This document shows, in pieces, positions 60,637-64,000 of a DNA stretch of 64,000 bases. The notes below the pieces were generated by a model. It was not told the DNA's origin, made no database searches, and saw nothing but the letters and a program-made list of their open reading frames with translations. Position 1 is the first letter of the stretch. Every line of letters begins with the position of its first letter. The translations under genes were made by a program, and so were the position numbers. The DNA is from Embleya hyalina (GTDB taxonomy: Bacteria; Actinomycetota; Actinomycetes; Streptomycetales; Streptomycetaceae): contig NZ_BIFH01000030.1 in NCBI RefSeq assembly GCF_003967355.1, positions 149,716 to 213,715 on the forward strand. Direction: 5' to 3'.

Positions 60637-61458
60637 TCAGTCGCGGTCCGGGTCCTTGCGGAGGGGGTCCTCGCGGCGGACGGGCTCCTCCTTGCGGAAC
60701 ATGTCGCGCTCGCGCTCGCGGCCCCGGTCGAGTTCGCGGCGGTACTCGGTCTCCGGGGGCAGCTCGTGGACGCGCTCCGCCTCCGTCTCGCGAACGCGCT
60801 CCGCCTCCATTTCGCGAACGCGCTCCGCCTGCGTCTCGCGTTTGCGCTCGCGTTGTTCCTTGCGCCGCTTGACCCGCACCGACACGCCGCCCATCACGGC
60901 GAGGCCCTTGACCACCACGACGGGTGCGCGCGGGTCGTCGGTGTACTGCTCGTGGACGTCGAAGCTGCCCATGAAGCCGAACCCGTGGTCGCGCACGGTG
61001 ACGCCCTCCGGGATCTTGATGTCGATCCCGCCCCAGATGGTGAACACCCGGATCACCAGCTCGGGTTCGTCGAACACCGCGTCGGTGAGGTCGATGTCCA
61101 CCCCGCCCATCACCGCGACGGCGTTCAGCTTCCCGCCCGCGCGCCAGCGGCCCTTGCGGGTGGAACCGCTCCAGAACGCGAACATGTTCGACCGGGCGGG
61201 TTTCGGCGACACCGACGTGGTCGCGGCCGGCTCGTAGCCGATCGGGGCGGGTGCCGGGAGGTCGGCGATCAGCGGTTCGAGCTGGCTCACCGTCCTCGCG
61301 GCCAGCGCCGCGTCCACCCGTTCGGCGTGTTCCTCGGCGGTCAGGCGGCCCTCCGCGAGCGCGTCGCGCAATACGTTGACGTAGCGGTCGCGGTCCGCGT
61401 CGGACGCCCGCAGCTCGGGGGTGGGCGGTTGGGATCGACGCTCTGGGCTGGTGTCCAC
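60637..61458 (-). CDS. DUF1707 protein with LiaF-like C-terminal domain and repeat tail
   Basis: 273 aa from the GTG at 61458; an ATG at 61485 would overlap the MocR stop. N-terminal DUF1707 (ELRASDADRDRYVNVLRDALAEGRLTAEEHAERVDAALAARTVSQLEPLIADLP), then a basic stretch and a LiaF/DUF2154-like beta domain (NAVAVMGGVDIDLTDAVF ... IWGGIDIKIPEGVTVRDHGFGFMGSF ... GLAVMGGVSVRV). The last 70 residues are a highly charged Arg/Glu coil with an 8-residue repeat. DUF1707 proteins are often linked to cell-envelope stress. No membrane helix is visible. A TAGATT -10-like element lies 7 nt before the GTG. Confidence 0.85.
   Translation of the reverse strand: MDTSPERRSQPPTPELRASDADRDRYVNVLRDALAEGRLTAEEHAERVDAALAARTVSQLEPLIADLPAPAPIGYEPAATTSVSPKPARSNMFAFWSGSTRKGRWRAGGKLNAVAVMGGVDIDLTDAVFDEPELVIRVFTIWGGIDIKIPEGVTVRDHGFGFMGSFDVHEQYTDDPRAPVVVVKGLAVMGGVSVRVKRRKEQRERKRETQAERVREMEAERVRETEAERVHELPPETEYRRELDRGRERERDMFRKEEPVRREDPLRKDPDRD
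60769..60840 (-). repeat. 24-bp tandem repeat (three copies) in the DUF1707 tail
   Basis: Units at 60769, 60793 and 60817, each containing ACGCGCTCCGCCT, nearly identical at DNA level and encoding Glu-Arg-Val-Arg/His-Glu-x-Glu/Pro-Ala-type octads. In frame, so copy number could vary without breaking the gene. Confidence 0.8.
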
Positions 61459-61468
61459 GAGGTCAAAT

Positions 61469-62860
61469 CTAGCCCGGGGGTGCATTCGCCGGGAGTACGG
61501 ACCGCGCGAGCAGCCGCACGGCCTCGCGCAGCCGGTCGGGGGACGACCCGGCGTAACCGATGATCACCGCCGGCGGGCCGGTCGCGAACGCGCGCAGGTC
61601 GGCCATCGGCTCGACCCGCACGCCGAGCGCCCCGGCCCGGCGTACCGTGGCCGACTCGTCGGAGCCGGGCGGCAGTTCGACGTAGAGGTGGATGCCCGCG
61701 GCGACGCCGTGCACCCGGGCGGCCGGCAGGTGTTCGGCCAGCGCCTCGACCACCGCGTCGCGGCGGGCGCGGTAGTGCGCGCGCATCGCCCGCAGGTGCC
61801 GCTCGTACGCGCCGGTGGCCAGCATCCGGACCAGGGTCAGCTGGGGGAGGGTGGCCGAGCCGAGGTCGGCGTTGGTCTTCAGGTCGTGGATCCGCTCGAT
61901 CAGCGGTGCGGGCAGGACGGCCCAGCCCAGTCGCATCCCGGGCGCGAGCGCCTTGCTGGTCGAGCCCAGGTGCACCACCCGGTCCGGCGCCAGGCCCTGG
62001 AGGCAGCCGACCGGGTCGCGGTCGTAGCGGAACTCGGCGTCGTAGTCGTCCTCGACGATCAATCCGTCGTGCGTGCGGGCCCAGTCGACCAGGGCCGCAC
62101 GGCGGCGGGGGGACAGGACCACGCCGGTGGGGTACTGGTGCGCCGGGGTGACCAGCACCGCCCGGGCGCCGGTGCGGGCCAGCGCCGCGACGTCGACACC
62201 CTCGGCGTCGGTGGGGGCGTAGGCGACGGCCAGGCCGTGGGTGGTGAAGATGCCGCGCTGCCGGTCGCTGGAGGGGTCCTCCACCGCGAGCACGTCCCGG
62301 CCGAGTCGGCGCAGCGCCTGGGAGACCAGGGACAGGCCCTGGGCGACGCCGTTGACCACCACGATGTGCTCGGGCCGGGCCTGCGCGGCCCGGACCCGGC
62401 CCAGGTAGTCGGCCAGCGCGGCGCGCAACTCGCCCGCGCCGGACGGGCCGGGATAGCCGAGCGCGCGGTGCGGGGCGGTGTTCAGCACGTGCCGGGTCGC
62501 GGCCAGCCACGCGGAGCGCGGGAACGCGGACAGGTCGGGCACCCCGGGCTTGAGGTCGTGGGTGATCGGGACGGCCGCGCCGGGATCGGGCGCGGCGGTC
62601 GGCTGGGGCGCGGTGCAGGCGGCGGTGACCTGGGTGCCGGAGCCGTGTCGGGAGACCAGGTAGCCCTCGGCGACCAGTTGCTCGTAGGCGTCGACGACCA
62701 TGCCCCGGGAGACGTCCAGGCTCTCCGCGAGCGCGCGGGTGGACGGCATCCGGAATCCGGCGGGCAGCCGGCCCGAGCGGATCGCCTCGCGCAGGCCCGA
62801 CTGCACCTGGGCGCCGAGGCGGCCCGCGGATCGGTCGAGGTGGACGAGGAGTTCGCGCAT
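61469..62860 (-). CDS. MocR/PdxR-type regulator (GntR HTH fused to aminotransferase fold)
   Basis: 463 aa from the ATG at 62860. N-terminal GntR-type HTH (LGAQVQSGLREAIRSGRLPAGFRMPSTRALAESLDVSRGMVVDAYEQLVAEGYL). The rest is a fold type I aminotransferase-like domain: VNGVAQGLSLVSQALRR, VTPAHQYPTGVVLS, VEDDYDAEFRYDR and the PLP lysine in VHLGSTSKALAPGMRLGW. MocR proteins sense PLP or amino compounds. It is divergent from an EamA transporter, which it probably controls, and is followed 10 nt later by the DUF1707 gene. Confidence 0.93.
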   Translation of the reverse strand: MRELLVHLDRSAGRLGAQVQSGLREAIRSGRLPAGFRMPSTRALAESLDVSRGMVVDAYEQLVAEGYLVSRHGSGTQVTAACTAPQPTAAPDPGAAVPITHDLKPGVPDLSAFPRSAWLAATRHVLNTAPHRALGYPGPSGAGELRAALADYLGRVRAAQARPEHIVVVNGVAQGLSLVSQALRRLGRDVLAVEDPSSDRQRGIFTTHGLAVAYAPTDAEGVDVAALARTGARAVLVTPAHQYPTGVVLSPRRRAALVDWARTHDGLIVEDDYDAEFRYDRDPVGCLQGLAPDRVVHLGSTSKALAPGMRLGWAVLPAPLIERIHDLKTNADLGSATLPQLTLVRMLATGAYERHLRAMRAHYRARRDAVVEALAEHLPAARVHGVAAGIHLYVELPPGSDESATVRRAGALGVRVEPMADLRAFATGPPAVIIGYAGSSPDRLREAVRLLARSVLPANAPPG

Positions 62861-62958
62861 GGGGTGCCTGCCCTGGGGTGGCCGGGAGGGGAGGGCGGTC
62901 GCGGCCCGCCCGGCAGGGGAGGGTCGTGGGTTCGCCCCGGTGGGAGGTCGTGGGCCCG

Positions 62959-62996
62959 CCGCCCCGAAGTGGTCCGGTTTTTCGGGGCGGAAGTGG
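62959..62996. promoter_or_regulatory. inverted and direct repeats between MocR and EamA genes
   Basis: CCGCCCCGAA (62959-62968) and TTCGGGGCGG (62981-62990) are perfect 10-nt arms with a 12-nt spacer. Overlapping them, GAAGTGG occurs directly repeated at 62966 and 62990 (24-nt spacing). MocR regulators characteristically bind direct repeats combined with a dyad. The EamA ATG is 40 nt downstream; a TAACGT hexamer at 63023 may be its -10. Confidence 0.55.
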
Positions 62997-63036
62997 CTCT
63001 GCCGAGGGCTCCACCGGCTTCCTAACGTTACGGCAC

Positions 63037-64000
63037 ATGACGCTCTCCTCGATGTCCCCCCGCTCGATCGGTCTGCTGTGCGCGGCCTCCGCACAGGGGC
63101 TGATCGGCGCCGCCGCGGGCGTCTCCGCGGTGTTGCGCGACTATCCGGTGACCGGCGGCCAGATGCTCCGCTACACGCTGGCCGCGCTGGTGTTGTTCGG
63201 GGTGCTGCGGGTGCGTCGGATCCCGCTGCTGCGGCCGACCCGGCGCGAGCTGGTCCGGCTGGGGCTGCTCTCGCTGTCCGGGCAGACGGTGTTCAACCTG
63301 TGCCTGTTCGCCGCGCTCGACCGGGCCGACCCGGCCACGGTGGGCAGCATCCTGGGCGCGACGCCGCTGCTGCTCGTGCTGGTCGCGCCGCTGCTCGGCG
63401 GGCGCCGGCCGAGTCGGTCGGTGTTCGCCGCGGCGGTGCTGGTGGTGGCGGGGGCGGCGGTGGTGCAGGGGTTCGGCGGCGGGACGGCGGTCGGGTTGTT
63501 GTTCGCGTGTGGCGTGGCGCTGTGCGAGATGGGCTTCACGCTGATCGCGGTGCCGCTGCTGCCGCGGCTGGGTGCCTGGCGGATCGCGGCGTACGCGACG
63601 GCGATGGCGATTCCGCAGATGTCGGTGGTGGGGGCGTTCACCGACGGCACGGACCTGATCCGGATGCCGTCGGGCACCGAACTGGTCGCGCTGCTCTACC
63701 TGGCGCTGCCGCTCACCGCCGGGGCGTTCCTGCTCTGGTACTCGGCACTGGCCCGGGTCGAGCCGGAGCGGGCCGGGCTGTTCATGGGCCTGGTGCCGGT
63801 CACGGCGGCGCTGTCCGGCCTGGTGCTCGGCACCGGCACACCCACGATCGGCCAATTCGCCGGCGCCCTCCTGGTCGGCGTGGGCGTGGTCCTGGGCCTG
63901 CGTGCGGAGGAGGACGAGCCGGCGGCGCAGCACGGGGAGCCGGCTCGGCGATCGGTCGAGGAATTCTCCGCGCCGGCCGCAACGACCGCGGAGCCGCCGC
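63037..64000 (+). CDS. EamA/DMT-family transporter (3' end beyond the window)
   Basis: At least 321 aa; no stop is reached by base 64000. Ten predicted helices in two EamA halves: IGLLCAASAQGLIGAAAGVSAVL, QMLRYTLAALVLFGVL, ADPATVGSILGATPLLLVLVAPLL, then VALLYLALPLTAGAFLLWYSALARVEPERAGLFMGLVPVTAALSGLVLG. A cytoplasmic acidic tail follows. DMT carriers export amino acids or other metabolites. Divergent from the MocR regulator; probably leaderless. The start could also be the ATG five codons later. Confidence 0.9.
   Translation, partial: MTLSSMSPRSIGLLCAASAQGLIGAAAGVSAVLRDYPVTGGQMLRYTLAALVLFGVLRVRRIPLLRPTRRELVRLGLLSLSGQTVFNLCLFAALDRADPATVGSILGATPLLLVLVAPLLGGRRPSRSVFAAAVLVVAGAAVVQGFGGGTAVGLLFACGVALCEMGFTLIAVPLLPRLGAWRIAAYATAMAIPQMSVVGAFTDGTDLIRMPSGTELVALLYLALPLTAGAFLLWYSALARVEPERAGLFMGLVPVTAALSGLVLGTGTPTIGQFAGALLVGVGVVLGLRAEEDEPAAQHGEPARRSVEEFSAPAATTAEPP

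Overview
The window is high-GC actinomycete chromosome, most likely from a member of the Streptomycetaceae. The evidence is the pervasive G/C third positions, the many GTG and TTG starts, and a family-typical gene set: mycothiol amidase Mca, futalosine-pathway MqnE with a UbiX-type flavin prenyltransferase, GTP-dependent PEP carboxykinase, DUF4229, DUF4307, DUF4186 and DUF1707 proteins, DrrAB-type exporters and paired EmrB-type MFS pumps. The genus cannot be fixed from sequence alone. I see no rRNA, tRNA, CRISPR array, transposase or phage gene. Most long frames opposite or out of phase with the genes below are GC-driven shadows.

Left edge (1-3.3 kb): a minus-strand operon of lower GC than its surroundings encodes a PaaI-like hotdog thioesterase, a haem-oxygenase-like diiron protein, a FeeM/LuxI-like N-acyltransferase, a class I O-methyltransferase and the first codons of a further gene. 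It looks like the end of a small biosynthetic cluster and is the best candidate here for undescribed chemistry. From 3.5 to 11 kb come an LppX-like lipoprotein, ubiX, an AsnC/Lrp regulator with a near-perfect palindromic operator, a threonine/serine dehydratase, mqnE, a run of SUKH-like immunity modules (one gene frameshifted) and a DUF4229 membrane protein.

Middle (11-40 kb): a dicarboxylate symporter with a long leader, a WYL regulator divergent from an MFS pump, an acetyltransferase, lipoproteins (one behind a DasR-like site), cystathionine gamma-synthase, a SigE-like sigma factor with a membrane partner, MarR, ACT-domain threonine dehydratase, a DrrAB-type exporter, greA, mca, a thioredoxin-fold/YyaL protein, a TetR/MFS operon, haemolysin III, pckG, uppS, phoH and a secreted lytic transglycosylase. 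The metB-ilvA-greA-mca-pckG-uppS-phoH order resembles what I recall of the conserved Streptomyces core.

Right part (40-64 kb): a thiolase divergent from a double-TetR regulator; ahpCD with an OxyR-like dyad while oxyR itself lies 12 kb away; a GlxA-type regulator; fumC; a lactate-utilisation locus with lutA and lutB fused; a polypeptide joining an exported hydrolase to an ABC ATPase, followed by its permease and a DUF89 protein; DUF402; oxyR; an SGNH-hydrolase/ricin-lectin enzyme; a DUF1707 protein; and a MocR regulator divergent from an EamA transporter that runs off the window.

Themes: redox and thiol defence (mca, ahpCD, oxyR, a thioredoxin-fold protein), respiratory and central carbon metabolism (mqnE, ubiX, pckG, fumC, lut, dicarboxylate uptake), envelope and secreted functions, and several locally regulated efflux systems. 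Many genes lack a Shine-Dalgarno but carry a -10-like hexamer 6-9 nt before the start codon, suggesting frequent leaderless transcription.
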